A stretch of 18,828 nt of DNA from Candidatus Omnitrophota bacterium (GTDB lineage: Bacteria; Omnitrophota; Gorgyraeia; Zapsychrales; JANLHA01): positions 1-18,828 of the forward strand of contig JANLHA010000206.1 of NCBI GenBank assembly GCA_024653845.1. The letters run 5' to 3'. Below are positions 9,601-13,847 of the stretch, in pieces; position 1 is the stretch's first letter, and each line of letters opens with the position of its first letter. The notes under the pieces were generated by a model. The model was not told the origin of the DNA. It did not search any database and saw only the letters and a list, made by a program, of their open reading frames with translations. Position numbers and translations under genes: made by a program.

Positions 9601-10503
9601 GACTCCCGCAACCTTATTTTGATCTGTATAAACTTTATTGAGCAGGCTTTCTTTCAAATTTTGCTTGTACCAAACAGCCAGAATCATCGAATGAAAAATT
9701 TGCCGCAGGAGAGTAAAATTCTTCCCTTCGTTGACTTCCTTTTCAATTTCCGGAATGATGACTTCTCGAACGATTTGACTCATCATTTCTCGATTATTTG
9801 ATTTTTCTAGAGATGAAGGGGTCTTACTCTGGCGCTGAGTTAAATAATCTTGTTCGGTCATTACCTTTAAATGACTTTTTAAAATGAAGGCTATCCCATC
9901 TTTAACATAAACTGTGGCTTCATCAGGTACAATCCAGACTTTACTAAACGTATTGACCGGGACTTGAGTTGTTCCTAATTTTTCCTGGGCTTGTTTATAA
10001 ATCCGATCCCAGAATTTTTTACCTAAATCTTTTTCAGGATACATTAACGAAGCTGTGATTTGTTTCAATAAATAATCTTGGGCGAGCATGTCTCGGCCCA
10101 TTTCGGTGATTCCAAATTCTGTTGGTATAATCCGGTCAGGTTCATTCGGGGAAAGGTTGACCCAGAGATCTTCTTGCGGAGTTGTTAATGTGGCTAAAAA
10201 GTAGCGGATGAGTTTATTGGCTTCTTGACTGAAGGCTTCATCTTCTAATTTGGATTCACCCGTATCAATAAGGAAATCAAAACGTAAGGGATTCTCAGGA
10301 AATATTTTTAAACCCTTTAACACGGCGGGATGATGAATTTCACTGACCCCCACCATGCTCCCAACGGGTGGCAAGGAAGGTGTGTTTGAGGGTATTGTTT
10401 GAGCTCGAAGATTCCATGGAAACACCGTCTCTATCAAAAAGGCCAAAAGGATCAGGCCCACGATCGGGCGTTTTAAACAAAGATTTTTAGAAAATGAGGT
10501 CAT
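694..10503 (-). CDS. giant exported multidomain protein: M48-type protease, UbiB-type kinase, duplicated module (3269 aa)
   Basis: One uninterrupted frame of 3269 residues. Visible in order: signal peptide or anchor (1-35); conserved N-terminal block (36-350); module copy 1 (383-611); M48-type metalloprotease (about 640-820, HEITH at 735-739); helical region of unknown type (about 820-1970); UbiB/ABC1 atypical kinase (about 1975-2345); HELRH (2501-2505); module copy 2 (2557-2808); unrecognised tail; conserved C-terminal block (3199-3254). The start ATG has an AAGGAT Shine-Dalgarno sequence 5 nt upstream and leads straight into the hydrophobic segment, so I trust it. No gene follows it as an operon partner; dus converges on its 3' end. 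Function is unknown. The signal places protease and kinase-like domains outside the cytoplasm or tethered to the membrane, which is odd for an ATP-dependent fold. The end blocks resemble, from memory, those of other very large Omnitrophota proteins. The domain calls are secure; any biological role is guesswork. Confidence 0.93.
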   Translation of the reverse strand: MTSFSKNLCLKRPIVGLILLAFLIETVFPWNLRAQTIPSNTPSLPPVGSMVGVSEIHHPAVLKGLKIFPENPLRFDFLIDTGESKLEDEAFSQEANKLIRYFLATLTTPQEDLWVNLSPNEPDRIIPTEFGITEMGRDMLAQDYLLKQITASLMYPEKDLGKKFWDRIYKQAQEKLGTTQVPVNTFSKVWIVPDEATVYVKDGIAFILKSHLKVMTEQDYLTQRQSKTPSSLEKSNNREMMSQIVREVIIPEIEKEVNEGKNFTLLRQIFHSMILAVWYKQNLKESLLNKVYTDQNKVAGVDADDPEVKEKIYQQYLEAFKKGVYNYIKEEVDPATQQMIPRKYFSGGVWGSALRPRQVTQATPAEVDAATTGVVRQASVALEYTREKHDEEKNEPVREAIRDENAGFIRDLRAAGYTVEEIDGEFQIRGLVEARGQRIGDEVKITDEVDGRRFELTLRKNGRLIIVHPAFKGQEHVGRGRRVVYAADAEGVKHEEAEAEAWENWAVTHSEGPRMTPAQIVAGEMGERLRAWANGQAGSEGQWTEYLTSDPVEIVRRQNLLISADHKFHIAGLRAENTNESRTEATRLEGQGPRTLKEARKNFDIAIARDGAANMVSDGVPRVNIPTDPKYHTNSEQKEIAIDINHAVNRMIAPGMEDFEQFHDIYNEVDGVVRKLLETQVLNPNEYRFYLEDTISPNAYVLRNYNVIVVSLGLLKMFADKGQLSQDALAFVLGHEITHIQQGRDDIDHGHEHKGIIDSHLGDRAREYHADLGGLRLMDQAGFNVKEAPKLFQILAEWMQARKMKDSVWGSHPEVEERFRQLSKLVTDYHWNSYLNEVQPFSPEAQAQAVQRTRYRDFQERVVHAKTADEVRTLIQEATRIEEAQFAFLYGSEALPGAEKARLAEIKEAFDRKMFELAGDDRAKQVLYRYFKQELASMVERREMFVEVIQWCQGLLRNEDSTVLIQIMELGVPRIFGLALNVDPLSLDESHQWAEHVYTYLTSSAVISMDPSRQLPKGRVQRYLDGFFYVATGILSTRIRDGQLNFEQTQRLLQAMVYLEKEIHTRKLAADERNIQGNIARVISQILTSESFARQVSPEQVRQYLKIHESFGNGYAVGGYDPRGAVASWRKFMQNASPETRAAVREWAINTTGEISELREEFLKEDIKQFLQPPPSFADALDAFGGRPQQQEIKGTVLDFAIPAEYLQALLSNDSLVKKWPEIFKTFLKQLPRDLPADQLVSFHKNILGRFRELKATEDADIFFELGLQARDQKAFQNDAFDEALQQAIDPSMLPLLNGLNPQIKALFYVFVLGGVPNSESTRSFIFGEAKKRTRPGSILEDPEIISLIKAATPQEPVDDPEDIGDRFNALSRDDRQHIRARWNEINPEIHTPYVKLEDFEIIFKFLETIRPRLGARLAKDHANAEESEIAFGQYVAPIYLQRFFASIGYTSRLNEDDTKTISSSTWKAFEGEIASSGLFREGERVTHAFDQRPVRDTRLNGKDFSLAKFLNLFQFIPHLSTDYDRAIAQVAESLPPTVVRNFILYQIFVARVLQRDLDLTLEPTEIFDLSIIQERLRSLDPGQITQALDALAKIFPFIIEDELITEVNRKIIGAYLTGRKVGPVQLDNAIVRVQHATEVAGYEEALYAPLGGNLAQLHVFLGRLTDERLQTVVGSVTTSLQEKRTIIMRFYPQRSPVRDRWLKLAVESNFTQTSTEEFEQTLPLFTNPSIRENLALRALDQHRDHAPELFQNLDSALTQIQRLFPDASPLRDDILQETAQFLATTTEEYRKIEALFVDPFEKGAQMYQKEEARIIFGRDHFRSYIKNRTPQEKTEALLWLLGISDDKPFFLMHFEYSFHVTVDSYREIFLGSASRYYSQAGRSAQQEFLEPFLYGEKGVFSDAAATSQFLDQLFGAIVPASHQQTLYKKVYDAAFAKANPLRREKILLSLIWSLNQYRQEADEGKVDEERKEAMAVRYFLESLGLAGKKLAQVLSRSSSVKKVMREELAKVQDKAQRLPKGIVFDLMEKLYGNFEDKFEAIEQPLGSASIKVVYKARLKGGRVVVAKIKRPEIEKEVEEDLSFLREILEDVRPTLTAEGVIIPKNLLRQIEQTIREELNFESEASNTRQLRENVMNRSLTKRAMARLLSRSLRKVVSPSSRTYRFAVPEVLETVNNALILEEAVEGVGLTNETAVSELGLDRVDLEHATARELLIEVLVDGFYHGDPHRGNVMVSSDGTLHLIDAGVTFQISLSNRIRLVRLFKAIGNNSPQGLRKIVEGLGGSVTPTIEAGFTEHIFESHESLATKTLWFFQILEDANIDIPEEFLNVFRFLGTGGALFEDPIVISKTPGQSSETGDFQAFEVLRVSGAQTVDASLELARRADTRRPIPGVDVKNQANEPVFDMVPAELQEIAANLRISPEEVGGLVNRAFRALEESGLDSRRILQKKILLALLNKDAFGHPFGDHEENSLIILTRILFDLAKFNPEVARILFIVGVAHELRHEAGETDEFSGLDITLFRNLMDEYSIPESAVIRAFAGVENLDSTEFVMELLGEYTRERHDEIRNQPIERGIKKVVADLRAVGFKVREKSRPDGKKEYLLRELLLSQEALPEKKRHPQYNNFSIRLKGLTLSSAANGKLTIAHPAFRGYEHVGRGRRTIYVADDAGLRHETTEMDKWETWVVTSHTWSELGINWQGPIMKINQIEAREMGERLRAWANGWGNQWPEYATNDEKEILRRQNLLIKMDHEFHLAGLRAEVFLLRSEEFPNERRITIIESKIATLVSQGPKKFTKPRIDFDIMIARDEIISENERAEKIKDTTTSIIKNGLLSLARSRELGIETQRGADKESLPDQDKGILTIVEEIESPEKYRPQADQEYPQYLHQQTLALLRGAPARCPVEILAERDFPDFREEVEYYGEEVVNERLKSGMMILLAMDQNFDQLVDMSIARDHSHSLGFSELSPELIEAIFVPEEIFDTVLEAVPPILKGKIVKVIGNVRPQNNKDHPVDVAHNYEVTIPNWYQALYDHLLSTRKDRTFLLHGVRLPTENEISESLDPSSEDPLASIFDGNVPQVPIEYRRRISRLRTLEMFRRQPIWSPLGETAIQKEAKEEQARRAFAEATTDLERERQKFIDEFLQRGHFDNEDHAAEILESLIDQTKGAIPGDRKTRAEEKKNLVEMLRTTLRAKGAATEAPGGIDFNPAKMKLKTEGEQIDYQFPFDPQSLGTVPFDGLTPVILKITPVPNVPQFLGLNQETSKTAVAGQKS
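742..909 (-). other. conserved C-terminal block of the giant protein (residues 3199-3254)
   Basis: The block starts GGIDFNPAKMKLKTEGE, continues through a YQFPFDPQSL and DGLTPVILKITPV segment, and ends PQFLG, about 15 residues before the stop. I recall the same style of ending (GGIDxN ... DP..L ... GLTPVI ... FLG) on many large exported Omnitrophota proteins. It is predicted to be short beta strands and has no catalytic motif. A C-terminal sorting or surface-attachment signal would explain its conservation, but this is inference. Confidence 0.5.
2080..2835 (-). repeat. duplicated protein module, copy 2 (residues 2557-2808)
   Basis: Second copy of the module, about 1950 residues after copy 1. 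It keeps EYTRERHDE, DLRAVGFKV, HPAFRGYEHVGRGRR, the His-Glu pair (LRHE), W-E-T-W-V-VT, EMGERLRAWANG, RRQNLLIKMDHEFHLAGLRAE and FDIMIARD. It is about 20 residues longer than copy 1, with insertions before the HPAF segment and around the AGLRAE segment. It follows the second HExxH motif by about 50 residues, whereas copy 1 precedes an HExxH domain. Confidence 0.85.
2989..3003 (-). other. second HExxH motif, HELRH (residues 2501-2505)
   Basis: The motif lies in the helix ARILFIVGVAHELRHEAGE, a hydrophobic run before HExxH as in gluzincin active-site helices. Acidic residues follow (ETDEFSGLD), but no clear ExxAD-like third-ligand segment was found before module copy 2. It may be a separate or degenerate metalloprotease domain, or a chance motif. 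I cannot assign a family. Confidence 0.4.
3469..4581 (-). other. UbiB/ABC1 (AarF/COQ8)-type atypical kinase domain (residues ~1975-2345)
   Basis: Family motifs appear in order: KLAQVLS at 1990 (the KxGQ position, Ala for Gly) followed by EELAKVQDKAQRLP; LGSASIKVVYKARL (nucleotide loop); VVVAKIKRPEI with Lys2068 as the ATP lysine; EELNFESEASN, where the family ExD reads Glu-Leu-Asn (2118-2120); YHGDPHRGN with catalytic Asp2227; and LIDAGV with Asp2245 as metal ligand (usually DFG). The C-terminal lobe ends near FRFLGTGGALFEDP. The core ATP and Mg residues are retained, while the two UbiB-specific signature motifs are altered. UbiB proteins are normally cytoplasmic or matrix-facing and assist quinone biosynthesis or lipid handling. 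Confidence 0.85.
8044..8586 (-). other. M48-type zinc metalloprotease domain (residues ~640-820)
   Basis: The region carries the M48 layout: a lead-in with NAYVLRNYNVIVVSLGLLKMF (compare the NAFAxPGGxIxVxxGLL text of the family), then DALAFVLGHEITHIQQG with zinc ligands His735 and His739 and catalytic Glu736. REYHAD follows, where Glu767 is the expected third zinc ligand and the ExxAD signature is intact, then GSHPEVEERFRQL around His812. A short His-rich loop (DIDHGHEHKG) lies between the HExxH and the glutamate. All catalytic residues are present, so it looks active. Unlike HtpX it has no flanking transmembrane helices; it resembles the soluble periplasmic BepA/LoiP side of the family. Confidence 0.85.
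8671..9357 (-). repeat. duplicated protein module, copy 1 (residues 383-611)
   Basis: First of two diverged copies of a ~230-residue module in the giant protein. Shared landmarks with copy 2: EYTRE(K/R)HDE at the start; DLRA(A/V)G(Y/F)(T/K)V; HPAF(K/R)G(Q/Y)EHVGRGRR followed by Y-x-AD and a conserved His-Glu pair (VKHE here); W-E-x-W-x-VT; EMGERLRAWANG; RRQNLLI-x2-DH-x-FH-x-AGLRAE; and an end at FDI-x-IARD. The copies differ through most intervening positions, so this is an old protein-level duplication and not a recent DNA repeat. Copy 1 sits directly before the M48-type protease. Confidence 0.85.
9454..10398 (-). other. conserved N-terminal block of the giant protein (residues ~36-350)
   Basis: Contains landmarks such as PENPLRFDFLIDTGES, DLWVNLSPNEPDRIIP, EMGRDMLAQDYLLKQITASL, LGKKFWDRIYKQAQEKLGTT, NTFSKVWIVPDEATVYV, IREVIIPEIEKEVNEGKNF-like text, and an end at PRKYFSGG. 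I recall closely similar blocks at the start of numerous huge predicted proteins in Omnitrophota genomes, always just after a signal sequence. No enzyme motif is apparent. A role in export, folding or surface placement would fit its constant position, but that is inference. Confidence 0.6.
10399..10503 (-). other. N-terminal signal peptide or membrane anchor of the giant protein
   Basis: Residues 1-35. A basic start (Lys6, Lys11, Arg12) is followed by a hydrophobic run at about 13-24 (PIVGLILLAFLI), then ETVFPWNLRAQ. Cleavage after Ala34 is possible, but Leu at -3 is not ideal, so it could remain as an uncleaved N-terminal anchor with the rest of the chain on the far side of the inner membrane. 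This supports Sec-dependent export of the whole polypeptide. No second clear transmembrane stretch was seen in the remaining 3230 residues. Confidence 0.75.
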
Positions 10504-10628
10504 CCGATATCCTTATAAATTATAATCCTAGAAAAAATATGCCATATAAATACAATAATAACAACCACCTATGCCATTTTTTATTTTCCCATTGCATTCA
10601 GCAAGAGCGTTGTTAAAATAAGCTTCCT
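10504..10628. promoter_or_regulatory. divergent intergenic region between the giant gene and the disulfide reductase
   Basis: A 125-bp AT-rich gap that must hold the promoters of both divergent transcripts. On the minus strand TATAAT (10519-10524) lies just upstream of the giant gene; if it were the -10 box the leader would be about 9 nt, so it may be coincidental. On the plus strand TAAAAT (10614-10619) sits 9 nt before the reductase ATG, with a poor TTGCAT 16 nt further upstream. No Shine-Dalgarno sequence precedes that ATG, so a leaderless or near-leaderless transcript is possible. No operator palindrome or RNA gene is evident. Confidence 0.4.
10509..10514 (-). promoter_or_regulatory. ribosome binding site of the giant gene
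   Basis: On the minus strand AAGGAT lies 5 nt before the ATG. It decides the start, since the ATG it serves leads directly into the signal sequence. Confidence 0.6.
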
Positions 10629-12041
10629 ATGAAAAAATATGATGTCATTGTGATTGGTTCGGGTGGTGGAGCAAAGATTACCTCTCCGGCGGCGCGTCTT
10701 GGCCTTAAAGTGGCTTGCATTGAGAAAGACGCTTTGGGTGGAACATGTCTTAACCGTGGGTGTATTCCTTCGAAAATGTTGATTCATCCGGCAGACGTGG
10801 CGATCCAGATTCGGGAAGCCAAAAAATTTGATATCGAGAATGATCCTGCTTTTCACGTAAATTTTGCCCGTCTCATTGAGCGGATTTCTAACACCATCGA
10901 CTCTGACTCAGCTCAGATTGCGCAAGCTTATGAACGAAATTCCAATATTGATTTTTATCATGGCGCTGCGCGATTTCTCACCAACAAGGTCATCGAGGTC
11001 AATGGCGAGCAAATCACGGCTGATAAAATTTTTATATCTGTTGGAACACGACCTTCGATTCCCAGTATTGAAGGTTTAGAAGGTACGCCTTTTATGACCA
11101 GTACCGAAGCCTTGCGTAATCCTCAGCTGCCTTCGAAAATGGTTGTCTTGGGTGGTGGGTACATCGCCACAGAGCTTGGCCATGCGTACGGTGCTTTGGG
11201 AACCGAAGTGCATTTTTTGGTGCGCAGTCAGCTTCTGCGACGGGAAGACTCGCAAGTTTCTGAAGAATTTCAGCGTATTTTTTCACAATATCATCAGATC
11301 CATTTTGGAATTCCCATAAAAGTCAATCATCGCAATGGGGTCTTTCGAGTCACTTATCAAGCAGCCGATGGATCGCAACATTCGCTTATGGCGGATTCCC
11401 TTTTAGTGGCGACGGGGATTGTGCCCAATACTGATACGCTCTCTCTCGAAAATACAAATATTACCGTTGATGAAAATGGTTTTATCAAGGTTGATGACCG
11501 TTTGCGTACATCCGTCGACGGCGTTTATGCCCTCGGCGATTGTATTGGCCGCTATTTTTACCGACATTCGGTGAATTTTGAGGGTGAATATCTTTTTAGG
11601 ACTGTTTTTGTTGAGAAGTCCGACGAGCCGATTGTGTACCCCCCTGTTCCTCATGCGATTTTTACTTATCCCCAAGTGGCAGCCGTCGGTAAAACAGAAG
11701 ACGAACTTAAAAGCGAAGGTGTCGATTATGTCGTGGGGATGAATCCTTATATTAAAAGTGCGATGGGGATGGCGTTACTCTCCGACGGTGGATTTGTAAA
11801 AATATTGATCGAGCGTCGAACTAAGAAAATTTTAGGCGCGCATATCATTGGCGATGAAGCTTCCAACATGATTCATATGCTCATTGCTTTTATGAATAAG
11901 AATGGCACTCTCGATGATCTTCTGAGTATGATTTATATTCATCCCGCGTTGCCAGAGATTGTGCGCAATGCGGCACGCAAGGCTAAAGAAGAATTGGATA
12001 AATGCGAAACTCCGAAATTGCAATCTCCCTCAAAGGTTTAA
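10629..12041 (+). CDS. NADPH-type FAD pyridine-nucleotide disulfide reductase (Lpd/MerA/mycothione-reductase-like)
   Basis: A 470-residue class I flavoprotein disulfide reductase. The FAD fold opens with VIVIGSGGGA (7-15); the redox disulfide is Cys40/Cys45 in GGTCLNRGCIPSK; a second nucleotide fold at 172-207 reads VVLGGGYIATE; GVYALGDC (Asp304) contacts FAD; the catalytic His438-Glu443 pair is in HPALPE. After the second fold the sequence VRSQLLRRED places Arg199 and Arg205 where E. coli glutathione reductase has its NADPH-phosphate arginines; Lpd enzymes have an acidic residue there. This argues for NADPH and against a plain dihydrolipoamide dehydrogenase. MerA's N-terminal metal domain and C-terminal vicinal cysteines are absent. 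No E2 or lipoyl genes are nearby, whereas glutathione genes are. Reduction of glutathione or another low-molecular-weight disulfide is a reasonable inference; the substrate is unproven. Its last 40 bp overlap the ABC ATPase gene. Confidence 0.88.
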   Translation: MKKYDVIVIGSGGGAKITSPAARLGLKVACIEKDALGGTCLNRGCIPSKMLIHPADVAIQIREAKKFDIENDPAFHVNFARLIERISNTIDSDSAQIAQAYERNSNIDFYHGAARFLTNKVIEVNGEQITADKIFISVGTRPSIPSIEGLEGTPFMTSTEALRNPQLPSKMVVLGGGYIATELGHAYGALGTEVHFLVRSQLLRREDSQVSEEFQRIFSQYHQIHFGIPIKVNHRNGVFRVTYQAADGSQHSLMADSLLVATGIVPNTDTLSLENTNITVDENGFIKVDDRLRTSVDGVYALGDCIGRYFYRHSVNFEGEYLFRTVFVEKSDEPIVYPPVPHAIFTYPQVAAVGKTEDELKSEGVDYVVGMNPYIKSAMGMALLSDGGFVKILIERRTKKILGAHIIGDEASNMIHMLIAFMNKNGTLDDLLSMIYIHPALPEIVRNAARKAKEELDKCETPKLQSPSKV

Positions 12042-12730
12042 CGAAATATTATCAGGACCTCAAAGCGTTGGACGATGTTAGCTTTGACGTCAAGCGTGGA
12101 GATTTTTTTGCGTTCTTAGGACCTAACGGTGCCGGTAAAACCACAACGATCAATGCCATCACCGGCTTGAGCAATTATCAAGACGGTGAAGTTAAAGTCT
12201 TTGGTTATAATGCTAAAACTGAATATACTCGTACGCGTCCCCTCATTGGTCTCTGCGCTCAAGAATTCAATTTCGACCCCTTCTTAAATATCCATCAACT
12301 TCTGGTTTATCAAGCGGGTTATTTTGGAATCTTGCCTAAAGTTGCCGCCAAACGTGCCGATGAACTTTTGAATCGATTTCAACTGAGTGAAAAACGTAAC
12401 GTCAAACACCGCGCCCTTTCTGGTGGGATGAAAAAACGCCTTCTTCTTTGTCGAGCTTTGATCCATGAACCCGAAATTTTGATTCTTGATGAGCCGACGG
12501 CCGGATGTGATCTGGAATTGAAATTTTTGATCTGGGATTACTTGGTGCAACTCAATAAAGAAGGTAAAACGATCTTTTTGACGACGCACTATATGGAAGA
12601 AGCCGAGAAGCTGTGCAAGACGATTGGAATCATCAATCATGGTCACATTGTAAGAATCGGCGAGAAAAAGGCTGTGTTGCAAGATAAATCGTTACAAGAT
12701 GTTTTTTTAGAAGTCACGGGACTCGAATAA
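12002..12730 (+). CDS. ABC transporter ATP-binding protein (CcmA/NodI-type, ABC-2 class)
   Basis: A 242-residue ATPase subunit of an ABC exporter. Walker A is GPNGAGKT at 40-47; the Q-loop is AQEFNFDPFL; the signature LSGGMKKR starts at 139; Walker B is ILILDEPTAG (Asp163, Glu164); the switch histidine is in TTHYMEEAE. Length and motif text fit the multidrug/lipo-oligosaccharide exporter ATPases (NodI, DrrA, CcmA). The start sits 40 bp inside the reductase gene; it is the only start in this frame that gives the standard EIAISLKGLTKYY opening, so the overlap seems real and suggests translational coupling. The permease gene follows after 1 bp. The transported substrate cannot be told from sequence. 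Confidence 0.95.
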   Translation: MRNSEIAISLKGLTKYYQDLKALDDVSFDVKRGDFFAFLGPNGAGKTTTINAITGLSNYQDGEVKVFGYNAKTEYTRTRPLIGLCAQEFNFDPFLNIHQLLVYQAGYFGILPKVAAKRADELLNRFQLSEKRNVKHRALSGGMKKRLLLCRALIHEPEILILDEPTAGCDLELKFLIWDYLVQLNKEGKTIFLTTHYMEEAEKLCKTIGIINHGHIVRIGEKKAVLQDKSLQDVFLEVTGLE

Positions 12731-12731
12731 G

Positions 12732-13502
12732 ATGATCAATAACCCAATTGGATTTCTATCTCTTTCAAAACGCGAAATCTTAAGATTTTTTTCAGTTTCT
12801 AGCCAAACCATTTTCCCGCCACTGATTTCTTCGACATTGTTTATCCTGATCTTTGGTGTGGCGATCGGCAGCCGGGTGGATTTTGGAATCTCGGGTCTTT
12901 CTTATTTGGCTTTCATTGTCCCAGGATTGATGACCATGCATCTGATTTCTGGTTCTTATGAAAACACCAGCTCGTCGCTATTTATAGCCCGCTGGCATAA
13001 TCATATTCAAGAAATGTTACTCTCTCCTCTTTCCTATTTCGAGATGGTTTTGGGATTGTTGGCAGGTGGTGTGGCTCGGGGAATCGTTGTTTCGACGGGA
13101 GTTTTTTTAATCTCCTGCTTTTTTACGCCAATAGGAATTTATCATTTTTTCTGGCTGATTTATTTTGTTTTGATGATTTCAGTCATTTTTTCGTGCGCGG
13201 GAATGATGGCTGCATTATGGGCTGAAGATTTTGGGATGCTCAACGTATGGCATGTTTATGCGATCATTCCTTTAGTTCTCCTCGGAGGCGTTTTTCATCC
13301 CATCGAATTTCTTCCGGAGTGGTTGCAAACCTTCTCGCACTTAAATCCCATGTTGTATCTGGTGTCTGGAATTCGCTACAGCATGACAGGGGTCACGCAA
13401 ATCCCCATGGGAATTTGTGCCTCAATCGCCTTCTTGATGGCCATCATTTCTTTTTATTTTACGGTTTATCTTTTCCGGATTGGATACAAATTAAGAAGTT
13501 AA
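12732..13502 (+). CDS. ABC-2 type transporter permease
   Basis: A 256-residue integral membrane protein with about six hydrophobic spans: TIFPPLISSTLFILIFG near the N-terminus; YLAFIVPGLMTMHLI; a long segment around EMVLGLLAGGVARGIVVSTG; FFWLIYFVLMISVIFSCAGMM; YAIIPLVLLGGVFHP; and a final AFLMAIISFYFTVYLF. The text LSPLSYFEMVLG and HLNPMLYLVSGIRY is typical of NodJ/ABC2_membrane permeases. It begins 1 bp after the ATPase stop and must be its partner, forming a homodimeric export channel in the inner membrane. The coding end overlaps the convergent BolA-family gene by 12 bp. Confidence 0.93.
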   Translation: MINNPIGFLSLSKREILRFFSVSSQTIFPPLISSTLFILIFGVAIGSRVDFGISGLSYLAFIVPGLMTMHLISGSYENTSSSLFIARWHNHIQEMLLSPLSYFEMVLGLLAGGVARGIVVSTGVFLISCFFTPIGIYHFFWLIYFVLMISVIFSCAGMMAALWAEDFGMLNVWHVYAIIPLVLLGGVFHPIEFLPEWLQTFSHLNPMLYLVSGIRYSMTGVTQIPMGICASIAFLMAIISFYFTVYLFRIGYKLRS

Positions 13503-13751
13503 GGCTTTGATCGATAGGGCGTGGATGTCTTTTTTCATTTGATCGCCCAGGGCTTGATAGACCATGCGGTGGCATTGCAGCGGAGTTTTTCCCTCAAAGT
13601 GAGACGAAACCACAGTCAAGACGTAATGGCCCCCTCCCGAGCGTCGGGCTTCTTGGTGACCGGCGTGAAGTTGGCTTTGATCTTCAATTTCAACAATCGT
13701 TGCTTCAAGTTTTTCTTTTAAGATTTTCTTAATTTTTTCCTTCACATCCAT
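13491..13751 (-). CDS. bolA: BolA-family protein (first of two)
   Basis: 86 residues, the normal BolA length. The fold markers are LHAGHQEARRSGGGHYVL (His29, His32, His42), VVSSHFEGKTPLQCHRMVYQAL and IHALSIKAL with the near-invariant His77. BolA proteins bind a glutathione-ligated [2Fe-2S] cluster together with CGFS monothiol glutaredoxins, and some regulate transcription. The HAGH text places this one in the BolA1/BolA-like branch, distinct from the IbaG-type paralogue in the operon opposite. It is transcribed divergently from gshA across 96 bp, and its 3' end overlaps the permease gene by 12 bp. No good Shine-Dalgarno sequence was seen before the ATG. Confidence 0.9.
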   Translation of the reverse strand: MDVKEKIKKILKEKLEATIVEIEDQSQLHAGHQEARRSGGGHYVLTVVSSHFEGKTPLQCHRMVYQALGDQMKKDIHALSIKALTS

Positions 13752-13797
13752 GGCTATAGTCTAACTTAAGAACCAAAAATATCAATCTCCTCTTATC

Positions 13798-13826
13798 TCG
13801 ACAAACTAGAATCTGTCAGGCATAAT
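13798..13826 (+). promoter_or_regulatory. candidate sigma70-type promoter of the glutathione operon
   Basis: TCGACA (13798-13803) and CATAAT (13821-13826) are 17 bp apart, each five of six to consensus. The predicted start near 13833 would give a leader of only about 15 nt beginning at the GGAGGA ribosome site, which makes the exact boxes uncertain. Confidence 0.4.
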
Positions 13827-13832
13827 ATCTGC

Positions 13833-13838
13833 GGAGGA
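13833..13838 (+). promoter_or_regulatory. ribosome binding site of gshA
   Basis: GGAGGA lies 9 nt before the ATG. It supports this start for the first gene of the operon. Confidence 0.7.
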
Positions 13839-13847
13839 TTTAAGAGT

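Noticed and set aside
9337..9801. A 154-codon plus-strand open frame, antisense to the giant gene
   Set aside because: It lies wholly within a well-supported coding region on the other strand, has no Shine-Dalgarno sequence, and its translation is low-complexity Phe-rich text typical of a shadow frame.
694..10503. Giant gene as several genes fused by frameshift or assembly error
   Set aside because: There is a single frame with no stop, a matching signal at one end and a matching conserved block at the other, and the domains are separated by continuous coding-like sequence. A misjoin cannot be fully excluded without reads.
10629..12041. Mercuric reductase
   Set aside because: It lacks the N-terminal heavy-metal domain and the C-terminal vicinal cysteine pair, and no mer genes are nearby.
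12284..12682. A 132-codon minus-strand open frame inside the ABC ATPase gene
   Set aside because: It mirrors a gene with every ABC motif intact; the translation has no recognisable family.
13503..13847. Riboswitch or small RNA upstream of the glutathione operon
   Set aside because: Most of the stretch is BolA coding sequence; the remaining 96 bp show no convincing stem-loop or known aptamer pattern.
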